Positions 8,059 to 17,028 of a DNA stretch of 64,000 bases are shown in pieces. Source of the stretch: Acidovorax radicis N35 (GTDB lineage Bacteria; Pseudomonadota; Gammaproteobacteria; Burkholderiales; Burkholderiaceae_C); assembly GCF_000204195.1 (NCBI RefSeq), contig NZ_AFBG01000024.1:62001-126000 (forward strand), written 5' to 3'. The notes under the pieces were generated by a model. It was not told the origin of the DNA. It saw only the letters and a list, made by a program, of their open reading frames with translations, and did not search any database. A program made the translations under genes and the position numbers. Position 1 is the stretch's first letter. Each line of letters starts with the position of its first letter.

Positions 8059-9723
8059 ATGACCACACCAGCCCCCACCCGCGTGGACTACCGCACCGAC
8101 CCCACCCAATACCGCCACTGGACACTGGCGGTGGAGGGCTCTGTGGCGCGCCTGTCGCTCGACATTGCCGAAGACGGCGGCATCCGCCCCGGCTACAAGC
8201 TCAAGCTCAACAGCTACGACCTGGGCGTGGACATCGAGCTGCACGACGCGCTCAACCGCGTACGCTTCGAGCACCCGGGCGTGCGCACCGTCATCGTCAC
8301 CAGCGCCAAGGACCGCATCTTCTGCTCGGGCGCCAACATCTTCATGCTGGGTGTCTCCAGCCACGCCTGGAAGGTGAACTTCTGCAAGTTCACCAACGAG
8401 ACCCGCAATGGCATCGAGGACTCCTCCAAGCACTCAGGCCTGAAATTTGTCGCCGCCGTGAACGGCGCCTGCGCGGGCGGCGGCTACGAGCTGGCTCTGG
8501 CCTGCGACGAAATCGTGCTGGTGGACGACCGCTCGTCGGCCGTGTCGCTGCCTGAAGTGCCGCTCCTGGGCGTGCTGCCCGGTACCGGCGGCCTGACCCG
8601 CGTGACCGACAAGCGCCATGTGCGCCACGACCTGGCCGACATCTTCTGCACCAGCGTGGAAGGCGTGCGCGGCCAGCGCGCGGTGGACTGGCGCCTGGTG
8701 GACCGCATCGCCAAGCCCGCACAGTTCGCGGCCACCGTGAATGAAACCGCTGCACGGCTGGCCGAAGGCAGTCCCCGACCCGCCAGCGCACAGGGCGTGG
8801 CCCTGACCCGCGTGGAGCGCGAAGAAAGCGCCGACAGCCTGCGCTACGCCCATGTCAGCGTCGACATCGACCGCACCCGCCGCACAGCCACGCTCACGCT
8901 GAAGGCGCCCACCGGCGCGCAACCCACGGACATCGCCGGCATCGAGTCTGCGGGCGCCGCCTGGTGGCCGCTGGCCTTGACACGCCAACTGGACGACGCC
9001 ATCCTGAACCTGCGCACCAACGAACTCGACATCGGCACCTGGCTGCTCAAGACCGAGGGCGACGCCCAGGCCGTGCTGGCCAGCGACGCCACGCTGATCG
9101 CCCACCAGGACCACTGGCTGGTGCGCGAAACCATCGGCGCGCTGCGCCGTACGTTCGCGCGGCTGGACGTGTCCTCGCGCAGCCTGTTCGCGCTGGTGGA
9201 GTCGGGCTCGGCGTTTGCCGGATCGCTGGCCGAACTGGCGCTGGCCGCCGACCGCACCTACATGCTGGCCCTGCCGGACGATGCGGAGCGCGCGCCCAAG
9301 ATCACGCTCAACGAATTCAACTTCGGCCTGTTGCCCATGGTGAACGACCAGAGCCGCTTGCAGCGCCGCTTCTATGAAGAAGCCGCACCGCTGGAGGCCG
9401 CACGCGCCGCCGCTGGCCAGGCACTCGACGCCGACGCCGCGCTGGCCCTGGGCTTGGTGACGGCCGCCCCGGACGACATCGACTGGGACGACGAAATCCG
9501 CATCGCCATCGAAGAGCGCGCCGCCATGTCGCCCGACTCCCTCACCGGGCTGGAAGCCAACCTGCGCTTTGCCAGCAAGGAAAACATGAACACCCGCATC
9601 TTTGGCCGCCTGACCGCCTGGCAGAACTGGATCTTCAACCGCCCGAACGCCGTGGGCGAGAAGGGCGCGCTCAAGGTCTATGGCACGGGCCAGAAGGCCG
9701 GATTCGACTTGAACCGCGTCTAG
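8059..9723 (+). CDS. boxC: 2,3-epoxybenzoyl-CoA dihydrolase BoxC
   Basis: 554 residues from the ATG that follows GGAGA; a Met 15 bp upstream is an alternative. It has two crotonase-like halves: the first contains FCSGANIFMLG near 95 and GACAGGGYELALACDEI near 140, the second ends with a less conserved crotonase repeat. BoxC opens the epoxide ring of 2,3-epoxybenzoyl-CoA hydrolytically, releasing formate and 3,4-dehydroadipyl-CoA semialdehyde, the BoxD substrate. It is the first gene of boxC-boxB-boxA. Confidence 0.94.
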   Translation: MTTPAPTRVDYRTDPTQYRHWTLAVEGSVARLSLDIAEDGGIRPGYKLKLNSYDLGVDIELHDALNRVRFEHPGVRTVIVTSAKDRIFCSGANIFMLGVSSHAWKVNFCKFTNETRNGIEDSSKHSGLKFVAAVNGACAGGGYELALACDEIVLVDDRSSAVSLPEVPLLGVLPGTGGLTRVTDKRHVRHDLADIFCTSVEGVRGQRAVDWRLVDRIAKPAQFAATVNETAARLAEGSPRPASAQGVALTRVEREESADSLRYAHVSVDIDRTRRTATLTLKAPTGAQPTDIAGIESAGAAWWPLALTRQLDDAILNLRTNELDIGTWLLKTEGDAQAVLASDATLIAHQDHWLVRETIGALRRTFARLDVSSRSLFALVESGSAFAGSLAELALAADRTYMLALPDDAERAPKITLNEFNFGLLPMVNDQSRLQRRFYEEAAPLEAARAAAGQALDADAALALGLVTAAPDDIDWDDEIRIAIEERAAMSPDSLTGLEANLRFASKENMNTRIFGRLTAWQNWIFNRPNAVGEKGALKVYGTGQKAGFDLNRV

Positions 9724-9734
9724 CCCCACCCAGT

Positions 9735-9794
9735 CCGTTCAGGCTGAGCCAGTCAAAGCCCCGCGCAAGCCTTCGACAAGCTCAGGCCGAACGG
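9735..9794. repeat. REP-like imperfect palindrome between boxC and boxB
   Basis: The arms CCGTTCAGGCTGAGCC and GCTCAGGCCGAACGG face each other across about 30 bp and can form a long imperfect hairpin. The right part (CTTCGACAAGCTCAGG) is the familiar dispersed intergenic repeat of beta- and gammaproteobacteria. It sits inside the operon between two co-transcribed genes, so it could affect mRNA stability or the BoxC:BoxB ratio. Confidence 0.65.
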
Positions 9795-9827
9795 GTAGCC
9801 GGTTTTCCATCCAACTAGGAGACATCC

Positions 9828-11255
9828 ATGAGCAGCATCAACTACAGCGAGAAGATCCCCAACAACGTCAACCTGGGCGAAGACCGCACGCTGCAGCGCG
9901 CGCTCGAGGGCTGGCAGCCCAACTTCATCAACTGGTGGGACGACGTGGGCCCCGAGGGCTCGACCGACCACGAGGTCTACCTGCGCACCGCCGTGAGCGT
10001 GGACCCGCAGGGCTGGGCACAGTTCGGCCACGTGAAGATGCGCGACTACCGCTGGGGCATCTTCCTGAACCCGGGTGACGCCAACCGCGAGATCCATTTT
10101 GGCGACCACAAGGGCGAGAAGGCCTGGCAGGACGTGCCCGGCGAGCACCGCGCCAACCTGCGCCGCATCATCGTGACGCAGGGCGACACCGAGCCCGCGT
10201 CGGTGGAGCAGCAGCGCCACCTGGGCCTCACCGCGCCCAGCATGTACGACCTGCGCAACCTGTTCCAGATCAATGTGGAAGAAGGCCGCCACCTGTGGGC
10301 CATGGTGTATTTGCTGCACAAGCACTTCGGCCGCGACGGACGCGAGGAGGCCGAGGCGCTGCTGCAGCGCACCTCGGGCGACGTGGACAACCCGCGCATC
10401 CTGGGCGCCTTCAACGAGAAGACACCCGACTGGCTGGCGTTCTTCATGTTCACCTACTTCACCGACCGCGACGGCAAGTTCCAGCTCTCGGCCCTGGCCG
10501 AAAGCGCCTTCGACCCGCTGGCCCGCACCACCAAGTTCATGCTGACCGAGGAAGCCCACCACATGTTCGTGGGCGAGTCGGGCGTCTCGCGCGTGCTGGC
10601 GCGCACCGCGCAGGTGATGAACGAGCTGAAAACCGACGACCCGGCCAAGGTGCGCGCCGCCGGTGCCATCGACCTGGGCACGGTGCAGCGCTACCTGAAC
10701 TTCCACTACAGCGTCACCATCGACCTGTTCGGCGCCGACCAGTCGAGCAATGCGGCCATCTTCTACAGCTCGGGCCTCAAGGGCCGCTACGAAGAAGGCA
10801 AGCGCACGGACGACCACATCCTCAAAGGGCAGACGTACAAGGTGCTGGAGGTCAAGGACGGCCAGCTGCTGGAAAAGGACGTGCCCATGCTCAACGCCCT
10901 GAACGAGGTGCTGCGCGACGACTTCATCAAGGACTCGATGGCCGGCGTGGGCCGCTGGAACAAGGTGCTGGAAAAAGCCGGCATCCCCACGCGCCTGTCG
11001 GTGCCGCACAAGGCCTTCAACCGCCAGATCGGTGCGCTGGCCGGCATCAAGATGTCGCCCGACGGCCGCGTGGTGAGCGACGTGGAATGGGCCGCACGCA
11101 AGGCCGAGTGGCTGCCCACCCCGGAGGACTTTGCCTTTGTCGCGTCGCTGATGGGCCGCGTGGTGGAGCCCGGCAAGTTTGCGGGCTGGATCGCGCCGCC
11201 CGTCATGGGCATCAACCGCCAGCCGGTCGACTTCGAATACGTCCGCTTCGGCTGA
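9828..11255 (+). CDS. boxB: Benzoyl-CoA 2,3-epoxidase subunit BoxB
   Basis: 475 residues, start at an ATG after AGGAGA. BoxB is a class I di-iron oxygenase that inserts one oxygen atom into benzoyl-CoA; electrons come from BoxA. Candidate di-iron ligands are visible as [11 protein letters not shown] near 150 and LTEEAHHMF near 240, the paired E-x-x-H pattern expected. NTerminal [11 protein letters not shown] and the [12 protein letters not shown] segment match the conserved family start. It lies between boxC and boxA in the same direction. Confidence 0.95.
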   Translation: MSSINYSEKIPNNVNLGEDRTLQRALEGWQPNFINWWDDVGPEGSTDHEVYLRTAVSVDPQGWAQFGHVKMRDYRWGIFLNPGDANREIHFGDHKGEKAWQDVPGEHRANLRRIIVTQGDTEPASVEQQRHLGLTAPSMYDLRNLFQINVEEGRHLWAMVYLLHKHFGRDGREEAEALLQRTSGDVDNPRILGAFNEKTPDWLAFFMFTYFTDRDGKFQLSALAESAFDPLARTTKFMLTEEAHHMFVGESGVSRVLARTAQVMNELKTDDPAKVRAAGAIDLGTVQRYLNFHYSVTIDLFGADQSSNAAIFYSSGLKGRYEEGKRTDDHILKGQTYKVLEVKDGQLLEKDVPMLNALNEVLRDDFIKDSMAGVGRWNKVLEKAGIPTRLSVPHKAFNRQIGALAGIKMSPDGRVVSDVEWAARKAEWLPTPEDFAFVASLMGRVVEPGKFAGWIAPPVMGINRQPVDFEYVRFG

Positions 11256-11264
11256 TCCGCCCAC

Positions 11265-11345
11265 TCACCAACACGCCACCGCAACCCCGCTGCCCCAAGG
11301 CGGGGCCCCATGGGCCGGGGACCCCACGTATTTGCCGATAGCGCA
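11265..11345. repeat. GC-rich intergenic sequence between boxB and boxA
   Basis: A short inverted segment is seen here (CCCCAAGGCGGGGCCCC, followed by GGGCCGGGGACCCC). It resembles the GC-rich dispersed elements at 24.7, 51.8 and 62.1 kb only loosely. It could form a hairpin within the operon transcript. Confidence 0.3.
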
Positions 11346-11403
11346 CCCCGCCCGCCTCCCGGTACAAACCACGTCACTACCGCGAGGCCTTCAGGAGAAC
11401 ACC

Positions 11404-12675
11404 ATGGACATGGCCGTCGACGCCGCCGTCATCAAGCAGCACCTGATCGACCCCGAGATCTGCATCCGCTGCAACACCTGCGAGGCGACCTGCCCGGTGG
11501 GCGCCATCACGCACGACGACAACAACTACGTCGTGCGGGCGGATGTGTGCAACGGCTGCATGGCCTGCATCTCGCCCTGCCCCACGGGCTCCATCGACAA
11601 CTGGCGCACCATGCCGCTGGCACGTGCCTACAGCATCGAAGAACAGCTCACCTGGGAAGAGCTGCCGCCCGAACTCACGCCCGATGAACTGGCCGCCGAT
11701 GGCCTGGCGCCCTCCACCGGGGATGCAGCGCAACCGTCCGCACCTGCGGCGGCCGTGGAGCCTGGCACGCAGGTGTTTCGTTCTGCCCAGTACGGCGCCA
11801 CGGTACCGCCCTGGTCAGCCGCACACCCCTACACCAACCTGTTCCCCCCCAGGAGCCCCACCACCGCCACCGTGGTGGGCAACTTCAACTGCACCGAGGC
11901 GGGCTTTGAGAGCGAGACCCACCACGTGGTGCTCGACTTCGGAAGCATGCCGTTCCCGGTGCTGGAGGGGCAGTCCATCGGCATCATCCCGCCCGGCACC
12001 GACGCGCTCGGCAAGGCGCACCATGCGCGCCAATACTCCGTGGCCAGCCCGCGCAATGGTGAGCGGCCCGGCTACAACAACCTGGCGCTGACCGTGAAGC
12101 GCGTAACCACCGACCACGACGGCAACCCCGTGCGCGGCATCGCGTCCAACTACATCTGCGACCTGAAGGTGGGGGACCAGGTGCAGGTGGTGGGGCCGTT
12201 CGGCAGCTCGTTCCTCATGCCCAACCACCCGCGCTCGCACATCGTGATGATCTGCACCGGTACCGGCAGCGCGCCCATGCGCGCGATGACCGAGTGGCGC
12301 CGGCGCCTGCGCAACAGCGGCAAGTTCGAGGGCGGCAAGCTGATGCTGTTCTTCGGCGCGCGCACCCAGCAGGAGCTGCCGTACTTTGGCCCGCTGCAAA
12401 ACCTGCCCAAGGATTTCATCGACATCAATCTGGCGTTCTCGCGCACGGCCGGGCAACCCAAACGTTATGTGCAGGACCTGATGCGCGAACGCGCTGCCGA
12501 CCTGGCCGCGCTGCTGCGCGACGACAGCAGCCACTTCTATGTGTGTGGCCTCAAGAGCATGGAAGAAGGCGTGGTGATCGCCCTGCGCGACATCGCCAGC
12601 GAAGCAGGCCTGGATTGGGACACAGTGGGCGCTGCCCTCCAGCGCGAAGGACGGTTGCACCTGGAGACCTACTGA
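11404..12675 (+). CDS. boxA: Benzoyl-CoA 2,3-epoxidase reductase subunit BoxA
   Basis: 423 residues from an ATG after AGGAGA. The N-terminus carries two [4Fe-4S] ferredoxin motifs, [14 protein letters not shown] near residue 18 and [14 protein letters not shown] near 47. After a Pro/Ala-rich linker follows a ferredoxin-NADP reductase module: FAD-binding [13 protein letters not shown] near 215 and NADP-binding [13 protein letters not shown] near 285, ending in a C-terminal aromatic (TY). BoxA passes electrons from NADPH to the di-iron centre of BoxB. It is the last gene of boxCBA. Confidence 0.95.
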   Translation: MDMAVDAAVIKQHLIDPEICIRCNTCEATCPVGAITHDDNNYVVRADVCNGCMACISPCPTGSIDNWRTMPLARAYSIEEQLTWEELPPELTPDELAADGLAPSTGDAAQPSAPAAAVEPGTQVFRSAQYGATVPPWSAAHPYTNLFPPRSPTTATVVGNFNCTEAGFESETHHVVLDFGSMPFPVLEGQSIGIIPPGTDALGKAHHARQYSVASPRNGERPGYNNLALTVKRVTTDHDGNPVRGIASNYICDLKVGDQVQVVGPFGSSFLMPNHPRSHIVMICTGTGSAPMRAMTEWRRRLRNSGKFEGGKLMLFFGARTQQELPYFGPLQNLPKDFIDINLAFSRTAGQPKRYVQDLMRERAADLAALLRDDSSHFYVCGLKSMEEGVVIALRDIASEAGLDWDTVGAALQREGRLHLETY

Positions 12676-13167
12676 CCCGCAACGCTGCCGGCCCGTGGGC
12701 TGACGGCAATGGAAGCAGGCTTGGGGTCGTGTGCCTCCAGCTTGGTGGGAGTGCGCACAAAATTTTGAGGGGAATGAGGCCCTAGCGCTTGATGGATAAG
12801 CGCAATAAGCTATCATTTTTATAGCATCAAAGTTTCCCCCGTGCCCGCTGCGGTTGGGAAAAGTCGGGGAAGAATGCCTCTTCCCCATCCCCCAAACGAC
12901 GCACTTTCCTCCACGCACCACGCCCTCCCTGCCAAGACAGGGCACTGCACTGCGCCAGCGGCGTCCAGAAAGATCTCACGCTCCGCACACTTTTGCGCGC
13001 CTTGAAAGATGCTGAAACATGGCGTGCGTCTGCTTACGGCAGGTGGAAATAAGCCGACCCCCCTATAGGACAGGGACTACAGAAATTGTGCTGGTGCATT
13101 TTGAGAATGAATTCACACACGGCCCCCGTGTGCATATTTTTCCTCTTTCTTTCACCGGGAGATATCC
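12676..13167. other. Gene-free stretch after boxA
   Basis: No convincing coding sequence is seen in these about 490 bases. They hold one copy of the dispersed palindromic repeat (12783-12825) and the leader of the following small gene. No clear terminator of boxCBA was found other than the hairpin in the repeat copy. Confidence 0.5.
12783..12825. repeat. Dispersed AGCGCTT palindromic repeat, copy 1
   Basis: TAGCGCTTGATGGATAAGCGC forms a small hairpin (GCGCTT/AAGCGC) followed by AATAAGCTATCATTTTTATAGC. The same parts (GCGCTT, AAGCGCT, AGCTAT, ATAGC) recur at six other places in this window. Confidence 0.7.
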
Positions 13168-13380
13168 ATGTCCAGCAACAACCCCCAAGGCCAGAACCAG
13201 CACACCGACAACAGCGACTCCCAGCGCAAGAACCAGGGCAGCCGCCAGGCCGAGCAGAGCACCGACCCATCCAGCAACCGCCAGCAGGGGCAGACCGACC
13301 GTTCGGGTTCCAGCGGCAACCAGGGAAACCGTGAGCAGCACGGAGATTCTTCCCGCCGTACTCCCCAGAACCAACGCTGA
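13168..13380 (+). CDS. Small hydrophilic, disordered low-complexity protein
   Basis: 70 residues made almost entirely of Gln, Asn, Ser, Arg, Gly and Asp, with no Cys, no hydrophobic core and no repeat of fixed length. A good ribosome site (GGGAGA) precedes the ATG. The composition resembles hydrophilin or KGG-type stress-protection proteins, but no family was recognised. The neighbouring SDR gene resembles general-stress proteins, so a stress role is a reasonable guess only. The real-gene call rests on the ribosome site and the start position after a long leader. Confidence 0.6.
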   Translation: MSSNNPQGQNQHTDNSDSQRKNQGSRQAEQSTDPSSNRQQGQTDRSGSSGNQGNREQHGDSSRRTPQNQR

Positions 13381-13597
13381 TCCGCTGGCCGCTGCCATGC
13401 CGCGAGACTGACACAGGCTACAGGAGGAGCGCACGCCGAGCTGCAAGCCGGTGGTTTCGCATCCTCCTTGTGACCTCGGGCCGCCCTGCCTCCAACCCGA
13501 GAGCAGCGCGGCCTCTTTTTTTGACCGTCCAGCAGCCGGCATTCAGTGCACCGCACCACCGCTTGTCTTTTCTTGCATTCAGCCAGCCCCCTCTCTC

Positions 13598-14623
13598 ATG
13601 AAAACCTCCAAGACGCCCTCCACTGACACGGCGGCCCGTGCAACGGTCCAGAAACAGAGGCGAATCCAGGCCGAGCAGGACCGCCACGACGCAGGCAAGC
13701 CGCCAAAGAGCAAGCCACAACCCGCGAAAGGCAAAGGAAGTCCACGGGCACCGGGGCCAGGTCACGCGGAACCGGCACCTCCGCTGCCCAACCAGCACCT
13801 CACCAAACCAGGCCTTGAGGCCGACATGGAACTCCAGCCCAAGTTCGAGGCAGTCCACTACCGGGGCAGCGAAAAACTCAAAGGGTTCTCTACCCTGATC
13901 ACCGGCGGCGACTCAGGCATTGGCCGCGCGGTTGCCGTACTTTTTGCCCGCGAGGGCGCGAACGTTGCCATTGCGTACCTGGCGGAACACGAAGACGCCG
14001 AGCAGACACGCCAGCTGGTGGAGGCCGAAGGTGGTCGGTGCATTCTGATCCCCGGCGACGTCAAAGACGCCGCGTACTGCGCCGATGCCGTGCGGCAGGT
14101 GGTCAAAGCGTTTGGTAAGCTCAATGTGCTGGTCAACAACGCGGCGTTCCAGGAGCATGCGGCATCCCTTGAAGAACTGACGGCAGAGCGTTTTGACGAA
14201 ACGTTCCAGACCAATATCTACGGTTACTTCCACATGGCCAAGGCAGCCCTGCCACACCTGCACCGGGGTGACTCGATCATCAACACCGGCTCCGTCACCG
14301 GGTTGCGCGGCAGCAAGGAACTGATCGACTACTCGGCCACCAAGGGGGCCATCCATGCGTTCACCAAGGCCCTGGCCCACAACCTGGCCGACCAAGGCAT
14401 CCGCGTGAACGCTGTCGCCCCCGGGCCGGTATGGACTCCGCTCAACCCAGCGGACAAGGCGCCAGAGGACATCGCGAAATTTGGCGCAAAGACCCACCTG
14501 GGACGCCCGGCCCAGCCTGAGGAGATTTCACCCGCCTACGTGTTCCTTGCGGCACCATGCTGCTCCAGCTACATCACCGGCACCGTGCTGCCGATCACGG
14601 GCAACGCCGGCGACGGCGCGTGA
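13598..14623 (+). CDS. SDR family oxidoreductase, general-stress (YghA/Gsp39-like) type
   Basis: 341 residues. Residues 1-75 are a Lys/Pro-rich disordered leader, then a classical short-chain dehydrogenase: coenzyme motif ITGGDSGIGRA near 107, NNAA near 178, catalytic Ser in NTGSVTG and YSATKGA near 247, and the C-terminal PVWTPL segment. The leader plus this motif set matches the general stress protein 39 / YghA group rather than FabG. It oxidises or reduces an unidentified alcohol/carbonyl with NAD(P). The gene stands alone downstream of the disordered protein gene. Confidence 0.85.
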   Translation: MKTSKTPSTDTAARATVQKQRRIQAEQDRHDAGKPPKSKPQPAKGKGSPRAPGPGHAEPAPPLPNQHLTKPGLEADMELQPKFEAVHYRGSEKLKGFSTLITGGDSGIGRAVAVLFAREGANVAIAYLAEHEDAEQTRQLVEAEGGRCILIPGDVKDAAYCADAVRQVVKAFGKLNVLVNNAAFQEHAASLEELTAERFDETFQTNIYGYFHMAKAALPHLHRGDSIINTGSVTGLRGSKELIDYSATKGAIHAFTKALAHNLADQGIRVNAVAPGPVWTPLNPADKAPEDIAKFGAKTHLGRPAQPEEISPAYVFLAAPCCSSYITGTVLPITGNAGDGA

Positions 14624-14641
14624 AGAGAGCACAGCCGCGCA

Positions 14642-15019
14642 TCACGCCAGATCCCGGGTGGCCAGCGGTTCAATCCCGGCCCATTCCTCATCCGTGAACA
14701 GGCGCGAGCGGGTATGGAAAGCCTTGCCGGTGCTGCCTTCCAGCGAAAACGTGCCGCCGTGCCCGTCGATCACATCCAGGATGAGCTGCGTGTGCTTCCA
14801 GTATTCGTACTGCGATTTACCGATGTAAAACGGCGCGCCGCCCACATGCCCCAGCAAAACATCCCCCGCCCCAATGGTCAGATCGGTAGGCAGATAGCAA
14901 TTGGCCGCACTGTTGTCGCAGCAGCCGCCCGACTGGTGGAACATCACGCTGCCATGCTGCGCCTGCAGCTGCGCAATCAGCGCAAGCGCCGCGTCGGTGG
15001 CAATGACTCTTTCGACCAT
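14642..15019 (-). CDS. DUF779 domain-containing protein
   Basis: 125 residues from an ATG after AGGAG; longer in-frame starts upstream lack a site. A conserved FHQSGGCCDNSAANCY segment near 27-42 with paired cysteines is the hallmark of DUF779. The gene follows the aldehyde dehydrogenase gene in the same direction (175-bp gap), and this pairing is common in proteobacteria, where DUF779 proteins are thought to accompany acetaldehyde dehydrogenases. Function unknown; the Cys pair suggests a metal or redox role. Confidence 0.85.
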   Translation of the reverse strand: MVERVIATDAALALIAQLQAQHGSVMFHQSGGCCDNSAANCYLPTDLTIGAGDVLLGHVGGAPFYIGKSQYEYWKHTQLILDVIDGHGGTFSLEGSTGKAFHTRSRLFTDEEWAGIEPLATRDLA

Positions 15020-15194
15020 GGTGCTCTCCTGATGTGCCGACAAAAAACGCTGCTGTGCCGAAAGTAATTTCGCAGTAGCGTCACGGTGGTTCACAGAGCG
15101 TCGATGGCTAGGCGCGTCGTCGCAGACAGTGGCAGCGCCACGGCAAGACGGTGCAACCACGCCAGCGGCGTTCTGTGGGCCACAACCCACCAAA

Positions 15195-16718
15195 TCAGAA
15201 GAAGCCGAGTTTGTTTTCTGAGTAGCTCACGAGCAGGTTCTTGGTCTGCTGGTAGTGGTCCAGCATCATCTTGTGCGTCTCGCGCCCGATGCCCGATTCC
15301 TTGTACCCACCAAACGCTGCGTGCGCCGGGTACGCGTGGTAGCAGTTGGTCCACACCCGCCCGGCCTTGATGGCGCGGCCCATGCGGTAGGCCACGTTGC
15401 CGTTGCGGCTCCACACCCCGGCGCCCAGGCCGTACAGCGTGTCGTTGGCGATCGCCAGGGCCTCGGCCTCGTCCTTGAACGTGGTCACGGCCAGCACGGG
15501 GCCGAAGATTTCCTCCTGGAAGATGCGCATCTTGTTGTGGCCCTTGAACAGCGTGGGCTGCACGTAGTAACCGCCTTCCAGGTCGCCGCCCAGGTGGGCC
15601 TGGCCGCCACCGGCCAGCACTTCGGCGCCTTCCTGCTTGCCCAGGTCGAGGTACGACAGGATCTTGGTGAGCTGCTCCTTGCTGGCCTGCGCGCCCATCA
15701 TGCTGTCGGTGTCGAGCGGGTTCTGGTGCTTGATGGCGGCTACGCGCTTCAAGACACGTTCCATGAACTTGTCGTAGATGGATTCCTGGATCAGCGCACG
15801 CGACGGGCAAGTGCAGACCTCGCCCTGGTTGAACGCGAACAGCACCAGGCCTTCGACGGCCTTGTCCAGGAAGGCGTCGTCCTTGTCCATGATGTCGGCG
15901 AAGAACACATTGGGGCTCTTGCCACCCAACTCCAGCGTGGCGGGGATGAGGTTGTTGGCGGCGGCCTGCGCGATCACGCGGCCGGTGCTGGTGGAGCCGG
16001 TGAAGGCGATCTTGGCAATGCGCTTGCTGGTGGCCAGCGGCATACCCGCCTCGCGGCCGAAACCGTTGACGATGTTGAGCACGCCGGGCGGCAGCAGGTC
16101 AGCGATCAACTCAGCCAGGATCAGGATGGAGATGGGCGTGGACTCTGCAGGCTTGAGCACCACGCAGTTGCCCGCGCCAATCGCAGGGGCCAGCTTCCAG
16201 GCCGCCATCAGGATGGGGAAGTTCCACGGAATGATCTGGCCCACCACGCCCAGCGGCTCCTGGATGTGGTACGCCACGGTGTTCTCATCGATGTTGGAGA
16301 GGGCGCCTTCCTGCGCACGCACGCAGCCTGCAAAGTAGCGGAAGTGGTCCACGGTGAGCGGGATGTCGGCGTTCAGCGTCTCGCGGATCGCCTTGCCGTT
16401 GTCCACGGTTTCGGCATAGGCCAGCAGCTCCAGGTTCTGCTCAATGCGGTCGGCAATTTTCAGCAGGATGTTGCCGCGCGTGGCGGCGTCGGTCTTGCCC
16501 CAGGCATCGGCAGCGGCATGCGCGGCGTCCAGCGCCAGCTCGATGTCTTCGGCAGTGGAGCGGGCGGCCTGGGTGTAGACCTTGCCGTTCACCGGCGAGA
16601 TCACGTCGAAGTACTGGCCCTTGACCGGGGCCACAAATTTGCCGCCGATGAAGTTGTTGTACTGGGCTTGGTAGGCGATCTTGGCGCCAGCGGCGCCGGG
16701 GGCTGCGTAAACGGTCAT
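15195..16718 (-). CDS. NAD-dependent (acet)aldehyde dehydrogenase, AcoD/ExaC type
   Basis: 507 residues from an ATG after CGGAGA. Standard ALDH motifs: [16 protein letters not shown] near 165, Glu region [12 protein letters not shown] near 265, and the catalytic Cys in [15 protein letters not shown] near 303. The sequence type is that of acetaldehyde dehydrogenases for ethanol or acetoin metabolism. It is transcribed divergently from an AcoR-like sigma-54 activator, and a sigma-54-type promoter lies in between. The DUF779 gene follows. Confidence 0.9.
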   Translation of the reverse strand: MTVYAAPGAAGAKIAYQAQYNNFIGGKFVAPVKGQYFDVISPVNGKVYTQAARSTAEDIELALDAAHAAADAWGKTDAATRGNILLKIADRIEQNLELLAYAETVDNGKAIRETLNADIPLTVDHFRYFAGCVRAQEGALSNIDENTVAYHIQEPLGVVGQIIPWNFPILMAAWKLAPAIGAGNCVVLKPAESTPISILILAELIADLLPPGVLNIVNGFGREAGMPLATSKRIAKIAFTGSTSTGRVIAQAAANNLIPATLELGGKSPNVFFADIMDKDDAFLDKAVEGLVLFAFNQGEVCTCPSRALIQESIYDKFMERVLKRVAAIKHQNPLDTDSMMGAQASKEQLTKILSYLDLGKQEGAEVLAGGGQAHLGGDLEGGYYVQPTLFKGHNKMRIFQEEIFGPVLAVTTFKDEAEALAIANDTLYGLGAGVWSRNGNVAYRMGRAIKAGRVWTNCYHAYPAHAAFGGYKESGIGRETHKMMLDHYQQTKNLLVSYSENKLGFF

Positions 16719-16786
16719 GTTGTCTGTCTCCGGTGGATTTGTGGACATCTGCTCGGCACACCGCGCCGCCAGATAGAGGACATGAC

Positions 16787-16801
16787 TCAAAACCCGTGCC
16801 A
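16787..16801 (-). promoter_or_regulatory. Sigma-54 (-24/-12) promoter candidate for aldehyde dehydrogenase
   Basis: On the minus strand the sequence reads TGGCACGGGTTTTGA, against the consensus TGGCACG-N4-TTGC. Only the final C of the -12 element differs. It lies about 70 bp upstream of the start codon and in front of the activator's divergent gene, as expected for an AcoR-controlled promoter. Confidence 0.6.
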
Positions 16802-16881
16802 ACCCAGCCAATCTTCCAAGTGGTTGATTTTTATGGCTTTGTTTGCGTGTTCGCAAGAAAGCACCACCCATCGGCCGTTAA

Positions 16882-16906
16882 GGTGTCCGCTCCAGAACGC
16901 GACACC
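16882..16906. promoter_or_regulatory. Candidate activator (UAS) site
   Basis: The arms GGTGTC (16882-16887) and GACACC (16901-16906) form an inverted repeat with a 13-bp centre, about 80-95 bp upstream of the sigma-54 promoter, the normal distance for an enhancer site. It is a candidate binding site for the AcoR-like activator. Confidence 0.4.
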
Positions 16907-17028
16907 TGTCACGAAATGGAACAGTTGAAGCAGCCCCGCGGCCATCGCTATTGCCCTGGCCTCTGGCCACCGCCATACTGGCTTTCAAACAGGGCGCGTT
17001 CATGACGCCCGGGCAGGAGACAAACACC

